The position numbers and the translations under genes were made by a program. From Acidobacteriota bacterium (GTDB lineage: Bacteria > Acidobacteriota > Terriglobia > Terriglobales > Acidobacteriaceae), in contig JAJZDO010000986.1 in assembly GCA_021805955.1 (NCBI GenBank), positions 1-6,131 of the forward strand: a stretch of DNA of 6,131 bases, read 5' to 3'. This document shows, piece by piece, positions 1-5,971 of this stretch; position 1 is the stretch's first letter; the number at the start of each line of letters is the position of its first letter. The notes beneath the pieces were generated by a model that was not told where the DNA came from, searched no databases, and saw nothing but the letters and a program-made list of their open reading frames with translations.

Positions 1-1420
1 TGGTGTCGCGCAAGAGCCAGCGATGGTTTTCGATGGCCCGCATCCGCGCCATATTCAGGTGCTGCCACGGAGCGCTGGTGTCGCCGTACCAGCCATCGTC
101 GGATATGTTCACCAGCACGTCCGCGCCCAGCCTGGTAAACTGCCGCACCTCATCGGCAAAGATAGCTTCATAGCAAATGAACGATCCGTAACTGTGTCCG
201 TCGGCGGCAAATACGGTGCGGCGCTTGCCGGGCGCCATTTGGCCAACCTCAGCGGTCAGAGAACCCGCGAATGAGAGCAATTTCGGAAACGGCACATGCT
301 CGCCAAACGGCACCAGATGCATCTTGTCGTAGCGTCCGACAAATGCGCCGTCCGGCGCGATGAAGGCGGCGGAGTTGTACACGGCGCCCTTACTCTCCCC
401 GGCGTTTTGCTCCACGGCGGCATCGCCGACGATCGTTGCCGCATGTGCATCTTCGGCAAGCGCGGACACCCAATGTCGAAAGCGAGGATCGGCATCGATC
501 AACGGCGCAGGCGATTCGGGCCACAAAATCAACTGGATGCGCGGCTTCGGCGGCCCGCATTCAGGGTGAACGATGGGCGTGCGCGGGGTCGGCAGGCCGG
601 CGAAATAAGCGTTGCACGCGTTCTCGCTCAACGCGGCGAAGTGCTGCATCTGCAGGTCGAAAATTGCTCCCGTCCAGTAATTTTCCGCGCCGACATTCAA
701 GTTGGGCTGCAGCAACATTGCGTTCTCTGAAGTCGGCTCCTGCGGGACTTTGCGGGAAAATCCAGGATGCATCAGCACGATGAATAAAGCAGCCACAACC
801 GGTGGACCCAGGCGGGCGCGCCAGCTTTTCAACAAGAAGAAACTGGCGATGGCGCAATTGATGGCGACGACAAAGAACGAGATTCCATAGGTCCCAGTCC
901 ACGGTGCCAGACGCGTCAGCAGAAGATTGTCGATTTGCGAGTAGCCGAGCTGGTTCCAGGGAAAACTCGTGATGCGCGCGCAGGCCAGTTCCATGGCGAC
1001 CCATAGAAACGGCGCAGTCGACAAAGTCCATGCAATACTTCCGGTTGCGCGCTGGGCCAAGGTAAGCAGGAAGGCGAAGAGCGCAAAATAAAACGCCAGA
1101 AAAAGGCAAAACAGGAAAAGCATGATGCTGGCGACAAACGAGGACAGGTTGCCGTACAAGTGCATGGTGGACTGGATCCAGTAGCATGTTCCCGCATACC
1201 AAAGGACCCCGCAAAAATAGCCGACCAGCGTGTTCCATGCCACCCGCGGCCAACCACAGCCGCGCCTGCGGGCCAGCAGCGCGATGAGCAAAGGTATCAG
1301 CGCCACGTATGCCAACTCTGCCCGCCAATGCGGCAAAGGGCCGGCCACGGGGAATGGCAGCACCAGGATGACTCCGCTTTCCGCCGCCAGCACCCAACTC
1401 AGCTTCGATCCTGCGCGCAT
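1..1420 (-). CDS. lnt: Apolipoprotein N-acyltransferase, C-terminus beyond the window edge
   Basis: This inner-membrane enzyme N-acylates the N-terminal S-diacylglyceryl cysteine of apolipoproteins, using phospholipid as donor. It is the last step of lipoprotein maturation. Reading from the ATG at 1420, 473 codons are visible. The first roughly 220 residues are hydrophobic membrane segments (for example VLAAESGVILVLPF near residue 10 and ASIMLFLFCLFLAFYFALF near 110). A nitrilase-like domain follows. The triad is complete: Glu302 in WPESPAP, Lys366 in YDKMHLVPFGEHVPF, and Cys416 in FICYEAIF. Spacings of 64 and 50 residues compare with 68 and 52 in E. coli Lnt (E267, K335, C387; about 512 aa). 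The visible end, ENHRWLLRDT, matches the conserved stretch before the final helix, so roughly 40-60 residues are missing. No clear Shine-Dalgarno precedes the ATG, and no in-frame ATG, GTG or TTG was seen in the codons just upstream. It is transcribed away from the microprotein gene. Confidence 0.96.
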   Translation of the reverse strand, partial: MRAGSKLSWVLAAESGVILVLPFPVAGPLPHWRAELAYVALIPLLIALLARRRGCGWPRVAWNTLVGYFCGVLWYAGTCYWIQSTMHLYGNLSSFVASIMLFLFCLFLAFYFALFAFLLTLAQRATGSIAWTLSTAPFLWVAMELACARITSFPWNQLGYSQIDNLLLTRLAPWTGTYGISFFVVAINCAIASFFLLKSWRARLGPPVVAALFIVLMHPGFSRKVPQEPTSENAMLLQPNLNVGAENYWTGAIFDLQMQHFAALSENACNAYFAGLPTPRTPIVHPECGPPKPRIQLILWPESPAPLIDADPRFRHWVSALAEDAHAATIVGDAAVEQNAGESKGAVYNSAAFIAPDGAFVGRYDKMHLVPFGEHVPFPKLLSFAGSLTAEVGQMAPGKRRTVFAADGHSYGSFICYEAIFADEVRQFTRLGADVLVNISDDGWYGDTSAPWQHLNMARMRAIENHRWLLRDT

Positions 1421-1509
1421 CGGGTGAAGTCTAACATCCCGGCGCGTGCGCAGGTTTCTCGATCCATCGTTTTGTATGCAACCGAGGGACTCCGCAGTAC
1501 ACTTCGTGT

Positions 1510-1641
1510 ATGGGCCTCATGCTCAAAATTGTCGAACGCGTTCTCGTCTCCATGTTTCTGATTGGCGGTGTCGGGTCAGTCTTTGTAATTGTCATCAGCT
1601 TTGTGGAAGACATGCATGAACTGTTCAGCAGAAGCGACTGA
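1510..1641 (+). CDS. 43-aa single-pass membrane microprotein, function unknown
   Basis: The ORF encodes 43 residues, starting MGLMLKIVERVLVSMFLIG and ending with an acidic, amphipathic tail (SFVEDMHELFSRSD) before TGA. Residues 11-32 form one hydrophobic helix containing small-residue GG and GxxS steps. A basic residue lies before the helix (K6, R10) and acidic residues after it, which predicts the N-terminus inside and a short tail outside, although the acidic tail could behave otherwise. The even mix of codons, the clean transmembrane pattern and the charged ends argue for a real gene. I recall similar short proteins (IERVLVS..F..G..GS...V.ISFVEDL.EL) in Acidobacteria, but cannot verify this here. 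The start is uncertain: ATG at 1519 would give 40 residues. Neither start has a good Shine-Dalgarno. It lies 89 bp from the divergent lnt start and upstream of the permease promoter. Confidence 0.65.
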   Translation: MGLMLKIVERVLVSMFLIGGVGSVFVIVISFVEDMHELFSRSD

Positions 1642-1702
1642 TGCGTTCGCTTGGCGTGGCGTTTGGCCAGCGTGGGATTGCCGCACAGTCCCGCGTGTTC
1701 CA

Positions 1703-1731
1703 TTGACTGGCCGCTTCCACGCACCTACACT
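1703..1731 (+). promoter_or_regulatory. Sigma-70-type promoter of the permease gene
   Basis: A -35 box TTGACT (1703-1708, five of six consensus bases) is separated by exactly 17 bp from a -10 box TACACT (1726-1731, four of six). Transcription would begin near 1738, giving a leader of about 75 nt before the permease ATG at 1813. It is the best promoter match I found in the window, and it lies in the non-coding gap after the microprotein gene. Confidence 0.7.
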
Positions 1732-1743
1732 CATGCTTGGAAG
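1714..1743. promoter_or_regulatory. Candidate operator: dyad centred on the -10 box
   Basis: CTTCCA (1714-1719), one mismatch, then GCA (1721-1723) is mirrored by TGC (1734-1736), one mismatch, then TGGAAG (1738-1743). Nine of ten positions in each arm pair across a 10-bp centre. The centre of symmetry, 1728.5, is also the centre of the -10 hexamer. A bound dimer here would block RNA polymerase. A further GCTTCC lies at 1760-1765. No regulator gene is in the window, so the binding protein is unknown and the operator role is inference. Confidence 0.4.
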
Positions 1744-1812
1744 TTTTATACCCATGCAAGCTTCCGTGCCTTTTCCAGGCAGCGAGCGCGTTTCGAATTA
1801 ACTCCATAAGTC

Positions 1813-4176
1813 ATGCACGAACAAACAGTTTCCGCGCCGCAACCCAATCGAGTACGTCTCGTCGTCGCATCCACCGTGATGCTGACTTTCATTTCATTCT
1901 GGAGCGCGGCCGCGATCGTGCTGAACGATCTGGCATCGTCGGCATTTTATGCGGTCGGTATCGCAGAGCAGGACTTCGGCAAGTCCGCGCCGTGGATCGT
2001 GCTCGCGGTGATGCTTTTCTCGTTCGCGGTGCGCGCCGTCTACGTGGAAAGCTGCTCCATGTTCACGCGCGGCGGCGTCTATCGCATCGTAAAGGAGGGG
2101 CTGGGCGGTACATTCGCAAAGGTCAGCGTATCCGCGCTGATGTTCGATTATGTGCTGACCGGGCCGGTGTCTGGAGTTTCAGCCGGTCAATACATTGTCG
2201 GCCTGCTCAACGAGTTGCTCGCGCTGTGCGCGAACCACAGGCTGCTGCCCGGCTGGGCAATGCTGCACGGCGCCGCGATGCAGTTGCCGGTGAACAGCAC
2301 ATCCGCCGCCTTCGCAGTCATCGTCACCATCTATTTCTGGTGGCTCAATGTCAAGGGCATTGAGCACTCCAGCCACAAGGCGCTGGATGTCATGAAGGTG
2401 ACGACCGTCATGGTTTTGATCATGATGGCATGGGGGACATTTTCCGTAGTTTATAAAGGCGCGCACCTGCCGCCCGCACCCATCCCCTCCGACTTTACCT
2501 TTACCACCGAGTCTTTCGGTTTCTTAAAGCACACGAGCCTTCTCAAGTCCTTCGGGCTTTTTGGAATTTTAATGGCCTTTGGCCACACGGTGCTGGCGAT
2601 GAGCGGAGAAGAAACGCTCGCCCAGGTCAACCGCGAGATCCAACATCCCAAGCTCAAGAACCTGAAGCGCGCAGCGATCGTGATTGCCCTGTACAGCTTG
2701 ATTTTTACCGGCGGAGCTTCCCTGCTCGCCGTCATGCTGATTCCGGACAATGTCCGCGTTTCCGTCTATGGGAACAACCTGATTGCCGGTATCGCCATGT
2801 ATATGGTGGGGCCGCTCGCGCTACGGGTTGCCTTCCGCATCTTCGTGGTGATCGTGGGCTTTCTCATTCTTTCAGGAGGCATCAACACCTCCATTATCGG
2901 TTCGACTGGCGTATTGATGAGGGTGGCGGAAGACGGCGTGCTACACGACTGGTTTCGCAAGCCGCAAAAGAAGTTCGGTACACCGTCGCGCATCATCAAT
3001 TTAGTTACCGGCCTGCAATTGGCCACCATCATTCTAAGTCGCGGCAACATCATTACCATCGGCGAAGCCTACGCGTTCGGGGTCATCTGGAGCTTCACTT
3101 TCAATGGCCTGGCCATGCTGGTGCTGCGGTATCGGTATCACGGAGAACGCGGCTGGAAAGTACCGATCAATCTGCGCATAGGCAAAACCGAACTACCGAT
3201 CGGACTGTTCTCCGTCTTTCTAGTTTTATTCAGTACGGCGATCGTCAATTTGCTCACCAAAGAGGTCGCAACCATCAGCGGCGTTATCTTTGCCGCCACC
3301 TTCTACTTAATTTTTACCTTGTCGGAGAAAGACAATGTACGCCGCCACGCTGCCACGGCGCGGCAGATGAAAGAACACTTCCAGCTTGAAAACGACGATA
3401 CGATCAGCCGCGAAAGTTTGAGCATTCGCCCCGGTTGCGTTGTGGTTACGATGCGCGACCCCGCATCGAGCGGCGCCCTTCGCTGGGCGCTGTCCCGCAG
3501 TTCGGAAGAAAGCCAGGATGTCGTTGTGTTGACAGCTCGCGTGATGGGAGCGGGCGGGCCGGAGTACATCGACGCATCGCAACAGGCTTTTACCGAGCAC
3601 GAGCAGATGGTATTTACAAAGGCAGTCTCCGTAGCTGAAAGTTTTGGACGCCATATTTCCCTGCTTGTCGTTCCTGCCGGCGATCCCTTTGCAGCATTGG
3701 TGCAGACGGCCAACTCCCTGGAAGCTGCCACGGTGGTCGGTGGATTGTCTACACGCATGACTGCGGAGGAACAGGCCTTTCACGCCGGTCAGGCCTGGGA
3801 GGCCCTGCCGGAACCGAAGCGTCAATTCACTTTCTATGTAGTAATGCCGGATGGCGTGGCGAAGTCTTTCCACATCGGCCCCCATGCGCCGGCCTTGCAG
3901 CCCCAGGACATCGAGTTAGTCCACCAGCTCTGGCTTAAGTTTCGCCGCGACCCATCCATGCAGGAATTGCACCACAGCGATATTGTGACTTATGCATTAG
4001 ACCGGCTCGCCGAAGAGTACAGAATCGACCAGCAGATGATACTGCAAAAACTGCATGATTCCGTCGAAACCGGTAAGCAGGTCACTCTCAGCGATCTGGG
4101 CATCGCGGCGTCAGGACCGAAGTCGGACGAGCCGGCTCTAAGTGCCAGTGCAAACCGCCCCGATAAGCCAGCTTGA
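1813..4176 (+). CDS. APC-superfamily permease with C-terminal Usp-like cytosolic domain
   Basis: This is probably a secondary transporter of amino acids or a related amine, in the inner membrane; the substrate cannot be read from the sequence. Residues 15-503 hold about 12 hydrophobic segments (roughly 15-37, 59-78, 104-134, 163-182, 192-214, 243-263, 286-311, 322-341, 343-362, 395-438 as two, 461-503 as two). APC-like features include LNDLASSAFYAVG at the end of the first segment, VESCSMFTRGGVYRIVKE at 78-95, and the SGEE motif at 264-267 after the sixth helix. Residues 504-787 are soluble. Residues 539-667 look like an alpha/beta Usp fold (GCVVVTMRDP, DVVVLTARVMG, ISLLVVPAGDPF, VVGG), followed by a mostly helical segment and a disordered tail. 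The total of 787 aa is well above the 450-500 aa of a simple APC permease. The ATG has an in-frame TAA two codons upstream, so it is the first possible start, yet no Shine-Dalgarno is visible. No terminator follows clearly. Confidence 0.88.
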   Translation: MHEQTVSAPQPNRVRLVVASTVMLTFISFWSAAAIVLNDLASSAFYAVGIAEQDFGKSAPWIVLAVMLFSFAVRAVYVESCSMFTRGGVYRIVKEGLGGTFAKVSVSALMFDYVLTGPVSGVSAGQYIVGLLNELLALCANHRLLPGWAMLHGAAMQLPVNSTSAAFAVIVTIYFWWLNVKGIEHSSHKALDVMKVTTVMVLIMMAWGTFSVVYKGAHLPPAPIPSDFTFTTESFGFLKHTSLLKSFGLFGILMAFGHTVLAMSGEETLAQVNREIQHPKLKNLKRAAIVIALYSLIFTGGASLLAVMLIPDNVRVSVYGNNLIAGIAMYMVGPLALRVAFRIFVVIVGFLILSGGINTSIIGSTGVLMRVAEDGVLHDWFRKPQKKFGTPSRIINLVTGLQLATIILSRGNIITIGEAYAFGVIWSFTFNGLAMLVLRYRYHGERGWKVPINLRIGKTELPIGLFSVFLVLFSTAIVNLLTKEVATISGVIFAATFYLIFTLSEKDNVRRHAATARQMKEHFQLENDDTISRESLSIRPGCVVVTMRDPASSGALRWALSRSSEESQDVVVLTARVMGAGGPEYIDASQQAFTEHEQMVFTKAVSVAESFGRHISLLVVPAGDPFAALVQTANSLEAATVVGGLSTRMTAEEQAFHAGQAWEALPEPKRQFTFYVVMPDGVAKSFHIGPHAPALQPQDIELVHQLWLKFRRDPSMQELHHSDIVTYALDRLAEEYRIDQQMILQKLHDSVETGKQVTLSDLGIAASGPKSDEPALSASANRPDKPA

Positions 4177-4229
4177 TGGCCCCACCCGAATCTATGGCGT
4201 TTCATCTCGCTCGGTCCCAGGCCAATTAG

Positions 4230-4259
4230 TTGCGCCTGCGTCCATTCCTTATGTATTGT
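4230..4259 (+). promoter_or_regulatory. Weak candidate promoter of the AT-hook gene
   Basis: TTGCGC (4230-4235) and TATTGT (4254-4259) are separated by 18 bp. Each box matches the sigma-70 consensus only partly. If used, transcription would start near 4266, and the leader would contain the hairpin and palindrome described separately. The gene could instead be read through from the permease. Confidence 0.22.
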
Positions 4260-4274
4260 TATAGAGTCAGGTTT

Positions 4275-4305
4275 CTCTGTGAAGCTATGAGTTTGCTCCG
4301 CAGAG
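4275..4305 (+). other. Leader stem-loop upstream of the AT-hook gene
   Basis: CTCTGTG (4275-4281) pairs with CGCAGAG (4299-4305), with one G-U pair. After an A/C mismatch, AGC (4283-4285) pairs with GCT (4295-4297), closing a nine-base loop. That gives ten pairs in 31 nt. No T-run follows, so it is unlikely to be an intrinsic terminator for the permease. It may be a 5'-UTR structure of the following gene. Confidence 0.4.
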
Positions 4306-4320
4306 TTGATATGGTTGGAT

Positions 4321-4334
4321 GAGTTAGATAACTC
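4321..4334. promoter_or_regulatory. Palindrome GAGTTA-GA-TAACTC next to the ribosome binding site
   Basis: This perfect 6-bp inverted repeat has a 2-bp centre and ends one base before the AGGAGG at 4336-4341. As DNA it could be a small operator. The two-base centre is too short for a stable RNA hairpin using all six pairs. A regulatory role is inference. Confidence 0.3.
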
Positions 4335-4335
4335 C

Positions 4336-4348
4336 AGGAGGAAATGTG
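4336..4348 (+). promoter_or_regulatory. Strong Shine-Dalgarno and GTG start of the AT-hook gene
   Basis: A perfect AGGAGG (4336-4341) is followed by AAAT and the GTG start (4346-4348). The gap of four bases is shorter than usual. An overlapping ATG at 4344-4346 opens only a six-codon frame ending in TAA at 4362-4364, so GTG is the start that yields a protein. Confidence 0.75.
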
Positions 4349-4624
4349 GATTTCGATCAGGTAATACAAGTCATCGATGCGGAGATTGCAAGGCTTCAGG
4401 AAGCACGCGCCGTGCTTGCCGGTAGTGGATCCAAGCGCGGTCCAGGACGCCCCAAGGTTGCCACTGTTGCACATAAGCCGAGTGCAACTCATACTGCCAA
4501 GCCAGTACATCGCAAACGCCGCCTCTCCGCCGAAGGGCGCAAGCGGATTGCGGACGCGATGCGCAAGCGCTGGGCAGAACGCAAGAAGGCCCAGGGATCC
4601 TCCAAACAGCAAAGCTCAAAATAG
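4346..4624 (+). CDS. Small basic AT-hook protein, putative DNA-binding
   Basis: The gene encodes 92 residues, rich in Lys and Arg. Residues 2-25 (DFDQVIQVIDAEIARLQEAR) form a predicted amphipathic or coiled-coil helix that could dimerise. Residues 30-37 (KRGPGRPK) are a near-ideal AT-hook with a GRP core, which in known proteins binds the minor groove of AT-rich DNA. A low-complexity Ala/Thr/His/Lys linker follows. Residues 59-81 (RLSAEGRKRIADAMRKRWAER) form a basic helix that resembles the short NUMOD3-type DNA-binding motif. The order of helix, hook and basic helix suggests a nucleoid-associated or regulatory protein, by analogy with H-NS-like layouts but without detectable homology. It has a strong Shine-Dalgarno, its own leader 169 bp after the permease, and a hairpin terminator 24 bp downstream. 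I recall similar unnamed proteins in Acidobacteria but cannot confirm that. Confidence 0.82.
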   Translation: MDFDQVIQVIDAEIARLQEARAVLAGSGSKRGPGRPKVATVAHKPSATHTAKPVHRKRRLSAEGRKRIADAMRKRWAERKKAQGSSKQQSSK

Positions 4625-4647
4625 CTTTCATTGTTTCCTGCTGCATG

Positions 4648-4682
4648 AAACAAAAGGGGTGGTTCCTGCCACCCTTTGTTGT
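4648..4682. terminator. Probable bidirectional intrinsic terminator
   Basis: The stem GGGTGG or GGTGGG (about 4657-4662) pairs with CCACCC (4669-4674) around a TTCCTG loop. The pairing extends outward through AAA/TTT and CAA/TTG with single-base bulges. On the plus strand the 3' side is TTTGTTGTCT. On the minus strand it is CCTTTTGTTT, the better U-rich tail. It sits between the converging AT-hook gene (ends 4624) and hydrolase gene (ends 4783), so it can serve both. Confidence 0.65.
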
Positions 4683-4782
4683 CTCTACGCTTATCGTGAA
4701 GAGTTTGTGGATTGGCACTCCATTCCCTGGCTGCGTTCCAACCGGCACTGTCCAATCGCCTGTTCGACTATCGTTCATTGAA

Positions 4783-5493
4783 CTATTGCAGCCTCTCTCC
4801 AGGCTTCAATTCCACTACATCAACATTCGTGCCTTCCAGCTTTTGTCGTAAGCCGTCAGGTCTGCCTATCAATGCAGGAAAGGTCGTGTAATGCATCGGA
4901 ATTATTTTCCTGCAGCCTAGAAAGGTTGCCGCCATGGCCGCCGCGCGGGGATCCATGGTGAAATGGTCTCCGATCGGCAGACAGGCGATTTCCGGCGCGT
5001 ACAATTCCCGGATCAATTTCGTATCGCTGAACAATGCAGTATCGCCGGAGTGGTAGATCGTAGGCTCGCCTACGATTTGCAGAACATACCCTGCCGGCTC
5101 GCCCGCGTAGATAAAGGCGCCGTTTTCTTCAATACCGGACGAATGCCGAGCTTCCACCATGGAAATGAGAACATCCTGAAACCGATGGGAGCCGCCAATG
5201 TTCATACCTACGGTGTTCTTTACGCCCTTCGCGGAAAGCCATGCTGCCAACTCATAGATTGCGACGAAAGTGGGATGACAGTCATGCTCCACTGCAAGCG
5301 CGTCTCCTATGTGGTCGCTGTGTCCGTGGGTACAAAGGACAAGATCGACCTTCCCAGGCGACTTCCAGTTCTTTGGGCAGGAAGGATTCGAAGCGATCCA
5401 TGGATCGATGAGGATGGATGTGTCCTGCGCGGTTTGAACGTGAAAGGTGGAATGACCCAGCCATTGCAATGTCATCCCGTGAAAATGGGCCAT
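4783..5493 (-). CDS. UPF0173-family metal-dependent hydrolase (metallo-beta-lactamase fold)
   Basis: This predicted cytoplasmic hydrolase binds two metal ions, probably zinc; its physiological substrate is unknown. The 236 residues carry the complete ligand set: THGHSDH gives His56, His58, Asp60 and His61, EARHSSG gives His117, HSGDTALFSD gives Asp151, and IPMHYTTFP gives His201. The N-terminus (LQWLGHSTFHV, then ILIDPWI) and the PIGDHFTMDP segment at 173-182 are typical of the UPF0173 or UlaG-like branch. Family members are usually about 225-230 aa. I chose the ATG at 5493 because AGGGGG (5503-5508) lies nine bases upstream. The frame stays open to 5730, but that extension has no family similarity and overlaps a decayed gene on the other strand. 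A second Met at residue 7 is possible but lacks as good a ribosome binding site. No clear promoter was found upstream. The gene ends toward the shared terminator. Confidence 0.93.
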   Translation of the reverse strand: MAHFHGMTLQWLGHSTFHVQTAQDTSILIDPWIASNPSCPKNWKSPGKVDLVLCTHGHSDHIGDALAVEHDCHPTFVAIYELAAWLSAKGVKNTVGMNIGGSHRFQDVLISMVEARHSSGIEENGAFIYAGEPAGYVLQIVGEPTIYHSGDTALFSDTKLIRELYAPEIACLPIGDHFTMDPRAAAMAATFLGCRKIIPMHYTTFPALIGRPDGLRQKLEGTNVDVVELKPGERLQ

Positions 5494-5592
5494 ATTGAAC
5501 TTCCCCCTGCATTTTGATTTTTGCTGAAACTGCTCTCTAATTGGATGCAGCAGGCCGATTCCGCTTCGCCGGACGTTACGGACTTTGTCTGA

Positions 5593-5853
5593 GAGGAAAA
5601 GGCCGACGCCTGTTTTTTTCACGCAGAACCGCTGTTTCTCAAACCATGCTCCAAGTCGGTGTTTGAGAAATTCGTTGCCGACAACTTTCCGGAGTTGCTC
5701 ACATCCTATCGCGAGCGCTTTCGGGACCATGCTTTTGCCGGTTCAGCCTACCGCAGACACATGTCGGAGACGGTATGCGCAGTAAGAAACAAGTATGGAT
5801 GGGGCCGAAGCTCGGCGGAAGGAATTCCTCGGCCGGAGCAATCGACCCTTTTT
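5593..5853 (+). pseudogene. Decayed C-terminal fragment of a radical SAM (SPL/photolyase-like) protein
   Basis: After an in-frame TGA at 5590-5592, one frame reads EEKADACFFHAEPLFLKPCS at its start, then SVFEKFVADNFPELLTSYRE, RFRDHAFAGSAYRRHMSET and VCAVRNKYGWGR. This order (a PLFLKP or PLFL-Pxxx block, a helix with FP.L...Y..R, an A....AYR block, a final R.KYG) is what I know from the C-terminal 80-90 residues of radical SAM proteins of the spore-photolyase-like group, which are about 300 aa. The CxxxCxxC cluster domain is absent, and nothing recognisable precedes 5590 in any plus frame. The fragment has no good start codon or Shine-Dalgarno. A GTG at 5659 exists within it. The segment GRSSAEGIPRPEQSTLF could be the original C-terminal tail: one extra T at 5851-5853 would place TAG directly after it. 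As it stands the frame runs on to 5985 with no family-like sequence. The family assignment is from memory of motifs. Confidence 0.6.
5635..5670. repeat. Perfect 10-bp inverted repeat, 16-bp spacer
   Basis: TTTCTCAAAC (5635-5644) is exactly complementary to GTTTGAGAAA (5661-5670). The repeat lies inside the radical SAM remnant and about 140-180 bp upstream of the hydrolase start on the opposite strand. A run of seven T (5613-5619) is on the wrong side for a plus-strand terminator, and gives A rather than U on the minus strand. It may be chance within old coding sequence or a regulatory site. Confidence 0.4.
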
Positions 5854-5971
5854 AGCCGGATGGAGTTGTATCCTCTTCCCCGGTCCACGCAGAATCGACC
5901 AGACGACAAACGGCCACCCGCGGACGGTAGAAAGCAAGCCAATACTGCAGACCATTGGGAGCGGCCCAGCC
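5854..5971. other. Intergenic stretch with no recognised feature
   Basis: This lies between the radical SAM remnant and the end of the gene entering from the right. Several short frames cross it on both strands, but none shows a family-like pattern or ribosome binding site. I see no clear terminator for the minus-strand gene ending at 5972. Together with the remnant it forms a 478-bp gap without an intact gene between 5494 and 5971. Confidence 0.4.

Noticed and set aside
561..1397. A 278-codon minus-strand open frame inside the lnt region
   Set aside because: It is a shadow of lnt in another frame. It is rich in Arg, His and Pro, with no domain pattern, while the lnt frame shows the full catalytic triad.
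1737..2363. A 208-codon plus-strand frame overlapping the permease start
   Set aside because: It is an Arg-rich shadow frame of the permease with no recognisable motif.
3307..3885. Minus-strand frames of 150-192 codons opposite the permease tail
   Set aside because: They have no ribosome binding site or domain pattern, and the plus strand there encodes the Usp-like tail.
4141..4200. A possible terminator directly after the permease (GCCA...TGGC around the stop codon)
   Set aside because: The stem is only four pairs and no T-run follows.
5394..5407. A perfect 14-bp palindrome CGATCCATGGATCG
   Set aside because: It lies within the hydrolase codons for Ile-Asp-Pro-Trp-Ile-Ala, a conserved peptide, so the symmetry is most simply a coding coincidence.
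4963..5517. A 184-codon plus-strand frame opposite the hydrolase
   Set aside because: It is antisense to a gene with all of its metal ligands intact, and has no family-like sequence of its own.
5494..5730. N-terminal extension of the hydrolase to 315 residues
   Set aside because: The family starts near the LQWLGHS motif, a good AGGGGG precedes the ATG at 5493, and the extension runs antisense through the radical SAM remnant.
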